From positions 1 to 35,689 of IMG/VR virus record IMGVR_UViG_3300045974_001003: DNA of 35,689 nucleotides; one strand, given 5' to 3'. The notes beneath the pieces are model-generated. The model had not been told where the DNA came from. It saw only the letters and a list, made by a program, of their open reading frames with translations, and did not search any database. Shown here one piece after another: positions 1 through 7,017 of this stretch; the stretch's first letter is position 1; every line of letters begins with the position of its first letter. Made by a program: the position numbers and the translations under genes. The DNA comes from a virus.

Positions 1-687
1 GTCGTTCTGTACGGTACATCAGGCATAGGCAAGACAACATTTGCAGCGGCCTGCCCCTCTCCAGTATTCATCTGCATTGAGGATGGACTTGGACAGTTAG
101 CCGTAGATCACTTCCCTATCGTCAAATCGTTTGACGAGTTGATCACCTGTCTCACCCAGCTTAAGCAGGAAGAGCATCAGTACTGGACTGTCGTTATCGA
201 TTCTCTTGACTGGCTGGAACGCCTGATCTGGACACGAGTCGCCCAGGATCAGAATAAGACAAGCATTGAAGAGATCGGCTATGCCAAGGGGTACCTTTTT
301 GCCCTCGAATATTGGAACAGGTTTCTCACTGCTCTGGACAGTCTGCGCGAATCAAGAAGCATGATGCCGATTCTCATCTCCCATGCGCTTGTCAAAAAGT
401 TCAATTCTCCTATCACAGATCCTTACGACCGTTACCAGTTAAAACTGCACGAAAAGGCTGAAGCACTTCTGCGCGAATGGGCGGATCTGGTCTTGTTCGC
501 TACATACAAAGTCACTGTCAAACCGGCAGACGAAAAGAAGAAGACTACAGCGCGTGGAGTTGGTGGGACGGAGCGGGTTCTTTACACAACCGAGCGCCCG
601 GGGTGGCTGGCAAAGAACCGCTACAACCTGCCTGATGAGCTTCCGTTCGAGAGCGCCGCACTGTTTGAAGCGATGAACCCGCAATGA
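1..687 (+). CDS. Sak4-like RecA-fold ATPase (phage nucleotide-binding protein), 5' partial
   Basis: The reading frame is open from base 1, so the gene is cut by the window edge; a TTG at 139 is only an internal codon. The visible 228 residues begin just before a Walker A motif, GTSGIGKTT (visible residues 5-13), and a hydrophobic Walker B-like strand VVIDSLDW lies near residue 65. This pattern, followed directly by a DUF669 gene, fits the AAA_24/Sak4 family of phage single-strand annealing ATPases that act with an SSB-like partner in recombination. That role is inferred from family and context. The stop overlaps the next start as ATGA, indicating translational coupling. Only a few N-terminal residues are likely missing. 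Confidence 0.8.
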   Translation, partial: VVLYGTSGIGKTTFAAACPSPVFICIEDGLGQLAVDHFPIVKSFDELITCLTQLKQEEHQYWTVVIDSLDWLERLIWTRVAQDQNKTSIEEIGYAKGYLFALEYWNRFLTALDSLRESRSMMPILISHALVKKFNSPITDPYDRYQLKLHEKAEALLREWADLVLFATYKVTVKPADEKKKTTARGVGGTERVLYTTERPGWLAKNRYNLPDELPFESAALFEAMNPQ

Positions 688-1415
688 TTGTACCGGTCAC
701 CACATCCACAGGGCGCGTGATTCATGTCTGTACCGACAATGAACAAGTATTCTATGCCGGCGAGATCATGGCAATGAGCAAGGCCGGTATGTTGCCGGCA
801 GAAGCAGAGATGATCGCATTTATAAAAGAAACATTTCCAGGTTCATACCTTGAAAAAATTGAAACTCCGGACGGAGTTTACACTACAGGAAGAGGAGATT
901 CACAAATGGCATTTTTAGGATTTAACGTTGACGAGGCACCGGATACTCAGGATTTCGGAGTTATACCGGCAGGAGATTACACCGCAATGATTACCGGTAG
1001 TGAACTGGTAAGCAACAAAGCAGGAACCGGCAGTTTTCTGAAACTGGAACTGTCTCTTGCCGATGGCAAGTTTGCTGGCCGCAAACTGTTCGAGAACCTG
1101 AATCTGGACAATCCGAGCGCTCAGGCTGTTGAGATTGCACGCGGCACTCTCAAAAAGATCGCTATTGCCTGCGGCAAATCGAGCGGTCTGGTGAACGAGT
1201 CGGAAGAACTCCACGACATCCCAATGATCGTGAATGTGGGCATAGAGAAGCGCAAAGACACCGGTGAAGATTCAAACCGCATCAAGGGCTACCGTTCTCT
1301 GACTGCGGCTCCGGCTGCTCGTCCTGCAGCTGCCCCGGCAAGACCTTCTGCTCCAACTGCTGCACAGACACCTCCTCCGAAAGCTGCTGCCGGTGCTCCG
1401 GCATGGGCGCGGTAA
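684..1415 (+). CDS. DUF669 (SSB-like) protein with in-frame N-terminal extension
   Basis: The 243-residue frame has two parts. Residues 75-243, starting MAFLGFNVDEAP, look like a DUF669 protein: a compact beta-rich domain (GVIPAGDYTAMITGSE, then FLKLELSLADGKFAGRKLFENL) and an Ala/Pro-rich C-terminal tail ending AWAR, similar in style to SSB tails. DUF669 proteins are found beside Sak4-type annealing ATPases and are thought to bind ssDNA. Residues 1-74 form a separate small acidic segment. The ATG at 906 has a strong Shine-Dalgarno sequence (887-897), so the DUF669 part may be made alone (906-1415), while the ATG at 684 is coupled to the previous stop. I cannot tell whether a fusion, two products or only the short form is made. 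Confidence 0.75.
   Translation: MIVPVTTSTGRVIHVCTDNEQVFYAGEIMAMSKAGMLPAEAEMIAFIKETFPGSYLEKIETPDGVYTTGRGDSQMAFLGFNVDEAPDTQDFGVIPAGDYTAMITGSELVSNKAGTGSFLKLELSLADGKFAGRKLFENLNLDNPSAQAVEIARGTLKKIAIACGKSSGLVNESEELHDIPMIVNVGIEKRKDTGEDSNRIKGYRSLTAAPAARPAAAPARPSAPTAAQTPPPKAAAGAPAWAR
887..897 (+). promoter_or_regulatory. Internal Shine-Dalgarno site for the DUF669 start at 906
   Basis: A purine-rich run, AGGAAGAGGAG, ends 8 bases before an in-frame ATG at 906 that begins the canonical DUF669 sequence MAFLGF. It is the strongest ribosome site of this gene and argues for internal initiation. Confidence 0.6.
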
Positions 1416-1428
1416 TTCATTAACCTTT

Positions 1429-1460
1429 GGGGTTAACGGGTTTTCCCGTTGACCCCTTTT
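1429..1460 (+). terminator. Rho-independent terminator after the DUF669 gene
   Basis: A 12-bp stem (GGGGTTAACGGG at 1429-1440 with CCCGTTGACCCC at 1445-1456, one G-U pair) closes a TTTT loop and is followed by TTTT. It sits 14 bases after the DUF669 stop and before the next Shine-Dalgarno site. The short T-run suggests partial termination, which would lower expression of the genes that follow. Confidence 0.7.
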
Positions 1461-1486
1461 CAACCACATTCAAGGAGACATTACAT

Positions 1487-1576
1487 ATGAGTGCAGAAGT
1501 GAGTTATCGGCAGTTACCGGTCAAGTTGGCCGTAGAAGAGGTGTTGCTACATATTCAATGGAGCTGGCGCGTCTGA
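1487..1576 (+). pseudogene. 5' fragment of an apparently frameshifted gene
   Basis: This 29-codon frame starts at an ATG with a good Shine-Dalgarno sequence (AAGGAGA, 1472-1478) and encodes MSAEVSYRQLPVKLAVEEV before ending early at 1574-1576. The downstream frame at 1558 continues as a helical, charged protein but has no ribosome site of its own. Joining the two by a -1 shift near 1541-1558 gives a plausible single protein of about 115 residues. This looks like a frameshifted gene, a sequencing error or a programmed frameshift; no classic slippery heptamer is visible. Confidence 0.5.
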
Positions 1577-1833
1577 ATCAGGAAGAGGCTGAAATTGAGG
1601 ATGAGAAGAAGTCTGTTACGTCCAGCTTCAAGGATCGTCTGGATCGCTGCAAGTTCGAGCGAGTTGTGTTGGCCCGTAAAGTAACCAGCGGTGAGGAAGT
1701 ACGGGGGGTCGGCTGCACTGTTATCAAGGATTATGACATGGGCGTCGCTCGGTTGACCCGTGATGATACTGGTGGGGTTGTCGAAACGTGGAAACTGTCT
1801 GCATCAGATATGCAGGAAAGTCTGGATATATGA
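1558..1833 (+). CDS. Small charged phage protein (3' part of a probable frameshifted gene)
   Basis: The frame encodes 91 residues. The N-terminal half is a charged helix (ELARLNQEEAEIEDEKK at residues 2-18, then SFKDRLDRCKFER), and the C-terminal half is beta-like (VRGVGCTVIKDYDMGVARL). I do not recognise a named family, but the sequence resembles small phage proteins of unknown function found in replication regions. No Shine-Dalgarno sequence lies at proper distance from the ATG at 1558; the nearest purine run is about 18 bases upstream. The frame at 1487-1576, which has a good ribosome site, probably supplies the true N terminus. The stop overlaps the next ATG (ATGA at 1830). Confidence 0.6.
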   Translation: MELARLNQEEAEIEDEKKSVTSSFKDRLDRCKFERVVLARKVTSGEEVRGVGCTVIKDYDMGVARLTRDDTGGVVETWKLSASDMQESLDI

Positions 1834-2021
1834 AATGGATCTTCTGCAAAGACCAGCTGCCGGACAGCGACACGACTGTTATGACTTGGGTTCCGGAAAG
1901 TTATGAACCGATCTGGCCCGGGTATCATGACGGTGACAAATGGATGGATATGGATGGGTTCCCGATGGATGCAGATTCTGTTGTCTGTTGGATGGCATTT
2001 CCTGAACCGCCTGAAGTATGA
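1830..2021 (+). CDS. DUF551-like small protein
   Basis: This 63-residue protein begins MKWIFCKDQLPDSDTTVMTW and ends VVCWMAFPEPPEV. The pattern W-I-x3-D-x-L-P at the start and W-M-x-x-P-E-P-P at the end is the hallmark of DUF551, a small domain common in phages and of unknown function. I chose the ATG at 1830, which overlaps the previous stop as ATGA and begins exactly where the family begins; a longer frame from 1788 would add residues encoded over the preceding gene. AGGAAAG at 1814-1820 can serve as the ribosome site. Confidence 0.7.
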   Translation: MKWIFCKDQLPDSDTTVMTWVPESYEPIWPGYHDGDKWMDMDGFPMDADSVVCWMAFPEPPEV

Positions 2022-2185
2022 AGTTCCCTTTTGCTAATGGCTATTGGCCTCTTGTTTATGACTACGACATCTGTAACAGGCCAGATGTATGTAAGGGGTG
2101 TTTGCAGTTGAGACATCTCAAAGCTGAGTGCCACCGCCTGACGGTGGAGCGAATGAGCAAGAAAGACCAACCATGTTTGTTCTAG
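2018..2185 (+). CDS. Cys-rich small protein, possible zinc-binding
   Basis: A 55-residue frame starts at an ATG that overlaps the DUF551-like stop (ATGA) and runs to TAG at 2183-2185. It holds cysteines at 19, 25, 28 and 38 (D-I-C-N, then C-K-G-C, then E-C-H), an arrangement compatible with a single zinc knuckle. The C-terminal part is basic. Coupling to the upstream gene and a 13-bp overlap with the next gene support real translation. I do not recognise a family. Confidence 0.55.
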   Translation: MKFPFANGYWPLVYDYDICNRPDVCKGCLQLRHLKAECHRLTVERMSKKDQPCLF

Positions 2186-2409
2186 CCTGGACAAGCGGCC
2201 ATGTTCCGCCACGCACCATGTTTTACACTGAGGTAGGGGGCGGATGGGGAGCCCGTGAGGATATAAACAAGGCTAAACGCTTTAAGACTCAGATTGAAGC
2301 ATTAGACAGATGGCGGGAACTTCACGCATGGCCAGAAGATTACGAGCACTGCATTAAGGACGGCAGTGTCAGATCCGAACGAGTAGATCAAGGAGCACTG
2401 TGTTTATGA
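2173..2409 (+). CDS. Hypothetical small phage protein
   Basis: A 78-residue protein from the ATG at 2173 (MFVLAWTSGHVPPRTMFYTEVG) to the stop at 2409. A GTG at 2128 would add 15 residues, but these fall within the preceding small gene and look unnatural (PPPDGGANEQ). The body shows beta strands followed by a helix (KRFKTQIEALDRWRELHAWPEDY). Its stop overlaps the helicase start as ATGA. No family is recognised; its position suggests an accessory role in replication, which is only context. Confidence 0.6.
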   Translation: MFVLAWTSGHVPPRTMFYTEVGGGWGAREDINKAKRFKTQIEALDRWRELHAWPEDYEHCIKDGSVRSERVDQGALCL

Positions 2410-4097
2410 GCATATTAACTCTCAGACCATACCAACGTCAAAGCATCGACGCAATTTATACATATTTTGAAGCAAATAACGGCAATCCTCTGGTTGTTCT
2501 GCCTACCGGCAGCGGTAAGAGTCTGGTTCTGGCTCAGTTCTGCAAAGAGGTTTTGGAAACGTGGCCTGACCAGCGAATTCTGATACTCACTCACGTTGCA
2601 GAGCTGGTTCAGCAGAACGAGCTGGAGTTGTTGGGTTTGTGGCCTCAAGCTCCGGTCGGGGTTTATTCGGCCGGACTTGGGCGCCGGGAAGCTGCCGGCA
2701 TGTTTCAGCGCATTACCTTTGCGGGGATCCAGTCGGTATTCCGTAAAGCTGACGAGCTGGGGCATGTCGATCTGATCTTGATTGATGAAGCACATCTGTT
2801 ACCGCCGAAGGGTGAAGGGATGTATCGCACTCTTCTGGTGGACATGGAAAAGATTAACCCAAAGGTGAAGGTAATCGGTTTGACGGCTACTCCGTACCGA
2901 TTAAAACAGGGCTTACTGACAACCGGTGAAGGGCGTTTGTTCCACGATATTGCCTATGACAAGCCGGTTGCCCAGTTGGTTAAGGAAGGGTTTCTCGCTC
3001 CCCTGGTATCAAAGGGGGGCGATGCCCGTCCTAACCTGGATGGTGTAAAGATCCTCGGGGGTGAGTATGTCAGTAACCAGCTGGCGGAAGCATGCGACAA
3101 AGAGCAACTTGTGGCGGCGGCAGTGGATGAGACGCTTGAACGTTGCGCGGATCGGAACGCCCTGCTCTTCTTTTGTGCTTCGGTAGATCATGCCAAGCAT
3201 ACTCGTGATGCTCTGCGGCTGCGTGGTGTTTCAGCTGAGATGGTTCATGGCGCCACACCCACTGATGAGCGGGAAAAGATTCTGAAGGATTTTAAGGCCG
3301 GCCGGATCCGTGCGGTCACCAACGTCAATGTCCTTACAACAGGCTTCAATCATCCCGGCATCGATGCGCTGATCATGCTCCGGCCTACCAAGTCAACATC
3401 GTTGTACGTGCAGATGTTGGGGCGCGGCATGCGGAATGCTCCAGGTAAAGTCAATTGTCTGGTGTTGGATTTCGCCGGTAACATCATGGAGCACGGACCG
3501 CTTGATCATATCGAGATCAAGACCTGCAACCGTACCGGACAGGCGGAAGTCAAAAAGGCGCCGGCTAAAGAATGCCCCAGCTGCAGAAGTATCATTCATG
3601 CTGCAAAGCGGGTTTGTGAAGATTGCGGTTATGCATGGCCGGAGCGTGAATTGAAGCATGATCGCGTTGCCTCCGGAATGAATGTGATGGGCTTCACTCA
3701 TGAGGTCAAAATGATCGATCGGGTTGAGTATGCTCTTCACCACAAAGAGGGCTCTCCGGACAGCGTGAAAGTGACGTACGTCTGCGGGTTGAATGTGTTT
3801 CGTGAATGGGTCTGCATCGAGCACAGAGGGTATGCTCAGCAGAAGGCCTGGGAGTGGTGGCAGGAAAGAATGTCTGTCATCCCATTTCCTACTACTTCCC
3901 AAGAGGCGCTTGTAATACTGCAGACGTGTTCACTGAAAGTTCCATCAAAGTTGAAAGTAAAAATTGGCAACAAATTCCCCGAGATAGAGAGGTTCTTCTA
4001 CGATGATAACAACAAGCGAAATACAGGAGTTGAAGACAATGCAGGTCTGTATGACCAACGCACTGAAGCGTATGGCGGAGTTGCTGCCACGCATTGA
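2406..4097 (+). CDS. DEAD/DEAH-box superfamily 2 DNA helicase with C-terminal zinc ribbon
   Basis: The 563-residue product carries the SF2 motifs in order: a Q-like motif (LRPYQRQSIDAI, near residue 6), motif I PTGSGKS (33-39), motif II DEAH (127-130), motif III-like TATPYR (160-165), and motif VI QMLGRGMR in the second RecA domain. A zinc ribbon follows, with C390, C393, C404 and C407. This matches phage helicases of the SSL2/UvsW-like group that unwind or remodel DNA during replication and recombination. The ATG at 2406 fits the AAGGAG at 2390-2395 and the ATGA coupling; a GTG at 2400 lies too close to that site. The 3' end overlaps the next gene by 95 bases. Confidence 0.9.
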   Translation: MSILTLRPYQRQSIDAIYTYFEANNGNPLVVLPTGSGKSLVLAQFCKEVLETWPDQRILILTHVAELVQQNELELLGLWPQAPVGVYSAGLGRREAAGMFQRITFAGIQSVFRKADELGHVDLILIDEAHLLPPKGEGMYRTLLVDMEKINPKVKVIGLTATPYRLKQGLLTTGEGRLFHDIAYDKPVAQLVKEGFLAPLVSKGGDARPNLDGVKILGGEYVSNQLAEACDKEQLVAAAVDETLERCADRNALLFFCASVDHAKHTRDALRLRGVSAEMVHGATPTDEREKILKDFKAGRIRAVTNVNVLTTGFNHPGIDALIMLRPTKSTSLYVQMLGRGMRNAPGKVNCLVLDFAGNIMEHGPLDHIEIKTCNRTGQAEVKKAPAKECPSCRSIIHAAKRVCEDCGYAWPERELKHDRVASGMNVMGFTHEVKMIDRVEYALHHKEGSPDSVKVTYVCGLNVFREWVCIEHRGYAQQKAWEWWQERMSVIPFPTTSQEALVILQTCSLKVPSKLKVKIGNKFPEIERFFYDDNNKRNTGVEDNAGLYDQRTEAYGGVAATH

Positions 4098-4233
4098 GTC
4101 GATAATGGAGTGCTGCCGGACGTGTGGCAGTAATCAGAAGGGTTTTTGTAAAAGATTCGAGTCTGATATCCCGGCTGAATCGATCCATCTGAAGGGCTGC
4201 GAACACTGGTTTTTTGATGATATTCCATTTTGA
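4003..4233 (+). CDS. Cys-rich small protein, putative zinc-binding
   Basis: A 76-residue protein with an N-terminal helix (EIQELKTMQ...MAELLPRIESI) and a cysteine-rich C-terminal half: ECCRTC at residues 37-42, FCKRF, and GCEHWFFDD near the end. The spacing suggests one zinc site. The ATG at 4003 has GAGAGG ten bases upstream but overlaps the helicase by 95 bases; in-frame ATGs at 4039 and 4072 are alternative starts. It is compact and coupled with the HNH gene 12 bases downstream. I do not recognise a named family. Confidence 0.6.
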   Translation: MITTSEIQELKTMQVCMTNALKRMAELLPRIESIMECCRTCGSNQKGFCKRFESDIPAESIHLKGCEHWFFDDIPF

Positions 4234-4245
4234 CGCGAGGGTTGT

Positions 4246-4539
4246 ATGGCAAAAAAACAATTACATACGCCACGGAGCAGGGTACGGTCAGCTCTTAGGG
4301 CTTTATGGTTACGTAGCAGGGAACGCGCAGCGGCATTGAAGCGTGAGGGTTACTGCTGTGAGGGTTGCGGATCTAAACAATCTGCCGCCAAAGGTAAAGA
4401 GTTGAAACTTGAAGTTCACCACAACAACGGTATTGAGTGGGAACTGATGGTTGATTATGTGTACCGTCACTTGCTCTGTGATCCGAAACATCTCACTGTT
4501 TTTTGCAAGCAGTGTCATGACCAGGAGCACAACCTGTGA
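4246..4539 (+). CDS. HNH-family nuclease-like protein
   Basis: This 97-residue protein shows a basic N terminus, a first zinc pair CEGC (in GYCCEGCGS), the HNH core LEVHHNNGIEW, and a C-terminal second pair CKQCHDQEH. Together these make a treble-clef HNH fold with two CxxC-type zinc pairs. In phages, such small HNH proteins nick or cut DNA in replication, recombination or packaging. Here it lies between the helicase and primase-helicase, so a replication or recombination role is more likely than a packaging one. A Shine-Dalgarno-like GCGAGGG precedes the ATG. The stop overlaps the next start as GTGA. Confidence 0.75.
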   Translation: MAKKQLHTPRSRVRSALRALWLRSRERAAALKREGYCCEGCGSKQSAAKGKELKLEVHHNNGIEWELMVDYVYRHLLCDPKHLTVFCKQCHDQEHNL

Positions 4540-6734
4540 TCGAGTTGTCCTGGTTTAAATCGTTGACCAATACAGAAGCACAGCGGCGTTCGCTTGAATG
4601 GGACGCTGCTGTAAAGCTGCTGACGACTCCGATGGAAGTGGCAACAAAGGAAGCAGCACCGCTCTATTCACCGGCATTGTATAACGGCACTCCCCGGCGT
4701 TCGAATGTGAACGTCGTGGGAATGTCTGCCCTGGTACTTGATTTTGATAATGATCATTCTGGCGTCCCGACCGCTCCTGATGATGCTCTCAGCAACCTTC
4801 CCGATGATGTGTCCTATATCTGGCACAGTACTTTTTCCGCTACTGAAGAAAAACCGAAGTGGCGCCTGATCATCCCTTTCTCTCGCATTGTAGATCCTCG
4901 GGAATGGATGTGGATCGTCAAGGGTTCATTACAGATGATGGGTAACGATGACGGCCTCGATAAGTCGAGTGGGGATCTCTCCCGGGCGTTCTATGTAATG
5001 AGCTGTCCTCCTGGGGGTGTCCGTGCTTCCGGATTCCGTGCCGGTACCCTGCTTGATCCGCAATACCTACTCGACCAGGCTGATGCTCCCCCTCTTGAAC
5101 TGTCAAATCCATTACATGTCGCCCAGGTTCCTTTAGGACGTCTTGATCGGGCAGTAATCAAAGTCACGGGTCGCAATAACATCTTACGGGGCATTGTGAC
5201 GGCAATGCTTGGCCGGAGTGAGTCATGGGACAAGATCATTTCTGAAATCTTGAAAGTTGATGCAACTCATAATCCTCCTTTGTTCTCTGATCCATCCGAA
5301 CCTCAGTATGTCGGATTGCCTCCAGAGGTTGGTGCCATGTCTTTTGTCGCCTCCATCGTCAAGAGCATTGCCTTGGCCCGGGCGAAGCAGGGACTTCCTC
5401 CGGAGCTGCCGCGCAATACGGAAATTCAGGTAGAAGAAGCGGAAGAAGAGATCGAGGAAGACACTTTCCCTGGGACAATGCCTGAGTATCTTCTCAACCC
5501 GGGAGGTTTTCTCCAGGAGATGACTGACTGGATCAACGCCGGCGCTCATCGAAAGCAACCGATTTTAGCCCTGGGTGCAGCAATCTCCACAATGGGCACA
5601 ATCATGGGCCGTAAGGTTAAGACAGAAACAAATCTAAGAACAAATCTCTACATCGTGGGAGTTGGTGAAACTTCCTGCGGAAAGGAGCATGCCAGGCAGT
5701 GCATCAAGTCACTGTTTCATGCTTCCGAGTGTGAGGATTATCTCGGGCCGGAAAACCTTGCTTCGGACTCCGGTCTGTTGGTGGCAGTACATAATCAGCC
5801 GGCCATGCTGTTGATGATAGATGAAATAGGTTGGTTGCTCAAAGCGGTCACCAGCCAGTATGCCAAGCCGTATATGAAGAACATTGCCCAGGTACTTATG
5901 CAACTGCACTCGTCTGCAGGTGGTGTGATGAAGGGCAAGACCTATGCAGACAAGGAGCGGAAGCAGGAGAATATCCAGCAGCCGAACGTATGTCTCTACG
6001 GCACCAGCGTTCCAGGGAGATTTCACGCAGCTCTCACCCGGGATGAAGTGGAAGATGGTTTCGTTCCTCGTATGGTTGTTTTTGAATCGGAAGACCCTTC
6101 CCCTCCCCGGCGTCGGATCAAAACCATTGCTCCCCCTGAAAATCTGATCCAGTTGGTTCGTTACTGGTACGATCTGCCGGTTGGTAATCAATCTGCTTTC
6201 GGAAAACTGGCAGGGTATGCTGCCGTTCCGGATCCCCGTGAAGTTGTCTGTACATCGGGAGCTGATGAAATATTCACTATGTTTGAGGATTATGTGCGTG
6301 ATCAGGCCAATGAGTGCAGGCCGAGGGGAGTCGCGGGGTTATGGGGCAAAACGGAAGCTACTGCGCTTCAGCTGGCACTTATCCATGCACTGTCTCTAAA
6401 TCCCGAAGGCAGGTTTATTGAAGCTGTTTCGGCAGAGTGGGCAATTGGGCTGATGACATATCTGACAAAGCGAATGGTTCGGATGGCAGAGAAGAACCTG
6501 AACGCGAACCAGTATGAGGCAGATGTAAAGAAAGTGCTGCAGATCATCTATGAGCAAGGCAAGGAAGGAATGGGCAGGCGCTCACTTCGGAGACGCTGCC
6601 AGTGGATGCCTTCACGGGTCTTTGATGAGGTGCTGTCAGTTTTAGAAGAGTCAGGGCAGATTAAAAAGACGGTAAAAAAATCAACCGGGACAGGTGGCCG
6701 TGACGGTGTCCATTATCGAGCTTATCAAAAATAA
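4536..6734 (+). CDS. Primase-helicase: AEP-like N terminus and DUF3987-like ATPase
   Basis: The 732-residue protein starts at a GTG coupled to the HNH stop. Residues about 60-165 look like an archaeo-eukaryotic primase core: ALVLDFDND with acidic D69 and D71, then WRLIIPF near 109-115, and DLSRAFYVMSCPPG. Residues about 330-560 resemble the DUF3987-type ATPase: a Walker A variant GETSCGKE (377-384, Glu where Ser/Thr is usual) and Walker B LLMIDEIG with D429 and E430. The C terminus (about 660-732) looks like a winged helix. It probably primes and unwinds phage DNA and is the replicative hub, adjacent to the repeat-rich non-coding region. Confidence 0.8.
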   Translation: MIELSWFKSLTNTEAQRRSLEWDAAVKLLTTPMEVATKEAAPLYSPALYNGTPRRSNVNVVGMSALVLDFDNDHSGVPTAPDDALSNLPDDVSYIWHSTFSATEEKPKWRLIIPFSRIVDPREWMWIVKGSLQMMGNDDGLDKSSGDLSRAFYVMSCPPGGVRASGFRAGTLLDPQYLLDQADAPPLELSNPLHVAQVPLGRLDRAVIKVTGRNNILRGIVTAMLGRSESWDKIISEILKVDATHNPPLFSDPSEPQYVGLPPEVGAMSFVASIVKSIALARAKQGLPPELPRNTEIQVEEAEEEIEEDTFPGTMPEYLLNPGGFLQEMTDWINAGAHRKQPILALGAAISTMGTIMGRKVKTETNLRTNLYIVGVGETSCGKEHARQCIKSLFHASECEDYLGPENLASDSGLLVAVHNQPAMLLMIDEIGWLLKAVTSQYAKPYMKNIAQVLMQLHSSAGGVMKGKTYADKERKQENIQQPNVCLYGTSVPGRFHAALTRDEVEDGFVPRMVVFESEDPSPPRRRIKTIAPPENLIQLVRYWYDLPVGNQSAFGKLAGYAAVPDPREVVCTSGADEIFTMFEDYVRDQANECRPRGVAGLWGKTEATALQLALIHALSLNPEGRFIEAVSAEWAIGLMTYLTKRMVRMAEKNLNANQYEADVKKVLQIIYEQGKEGMGRRSLRRRCQWMPSRVFDEVLSVLEESGQIKKTVKKSTGTGGRDGVHYRAYQK

Positions 6735-6771
6735 TTCCGTCAAATTTCGTCAAGGTTTTTTTTGACGGAAT
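6734..6771 (+). repeat. 11-bp inverted repeat ATTCCGTCAAA / TTTGACGGAAT
   Basis: The arms lie at 6734-6744 and 6761-6771 with a 16-base spacer containing another copy of the 9-mer and a T8 tract. It starts just at the primase-helicase stop. It could form a hairpin, but no T-run follows the second arm, so it is more likely a protein-binding palindrome than a terminator. Confidence 0.6.
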
Positions 6772-7017
6772 ATAGCCAGTATTGAAGCGGGTTTATATAC
6801 CTTTTGTCAAATAATTAGGGGGGGTACTTTTAACCGGTAAATACTCAAAAACAAAAGTACCCCCCTTGACTTTGACAGAAGGGGGGTAAATGCAGACTGG
6901 TAGCGGCTATATTTAGTCAAAAAGTTTATTGACGGAATGTGACGAAATAAAGAGAGCTAAAACCAAAAAGCAGGGTTAAAACGTACACTTACATCATTTT
7001 ATTGTCAAGGATAAATT
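6735..7017 (+). promoter_or_regulatory. Non-coding control or origin region with repeated TTNNGTCAA sites
   Basis: This 283-bp gap is the longest non-coding stretch in the window. It contains seven exact matches to TTNNGTCAA: forward at 6735, 6745, 6802 and 6912, reverse-complement at 6762, 6872 and 6929. There are also near matches at 6939 (reverse) and 7000. A 13-bp perfect stem-loop lies among them. The layout (iteron-like repeats next to a primase-helicase gene, at the early/late boundary) suits a replication origin or an operator cluster. The reverse copies contain TTGAC and could instead be promoter -35 elements, but I found no well-spaced -10 box. AAGGA at 7007-7011 is the ribosome site of the next gene. 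Confidence 0.6.
6819..6865 (+). repeat. 13-bp perfect inverted repeat (G6-TACTTTT stem-loop)
   Basis: GGGGGGTACTTTT (6819-6831) and AAAAGTACCCCCC (6853-6865) are exact reverse complements separated by 21 bases. A stem with six G-C pairs at its base would be very stable. The sequence after it (TTGACTTTG) has no T-run, so simple rho-independent termination is not supported. A further G6 run with a TA step recurs at 6881. Confidence 0.75.

Noticed and set aside
139-687. TTG at 139 as the start of the first gene
   Set aside because: The frame is open to base 1, and the Walker A motif lies upstream of the TTG.
6734-6771. Terminator after the primase-helicase gene
   Set aside because: The inverted repeat is good, but the T-tract lies in the loop and none follows the second arm, so it is treated as a binding palindrome.
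6866-6913. Sigma-70 promoter from TTGACT/TTGACA and TATATT
   Set aside because: The TTGACA (6872) to TATATT (6908) spacing is about 30 bases, far from the 16-18 needed.
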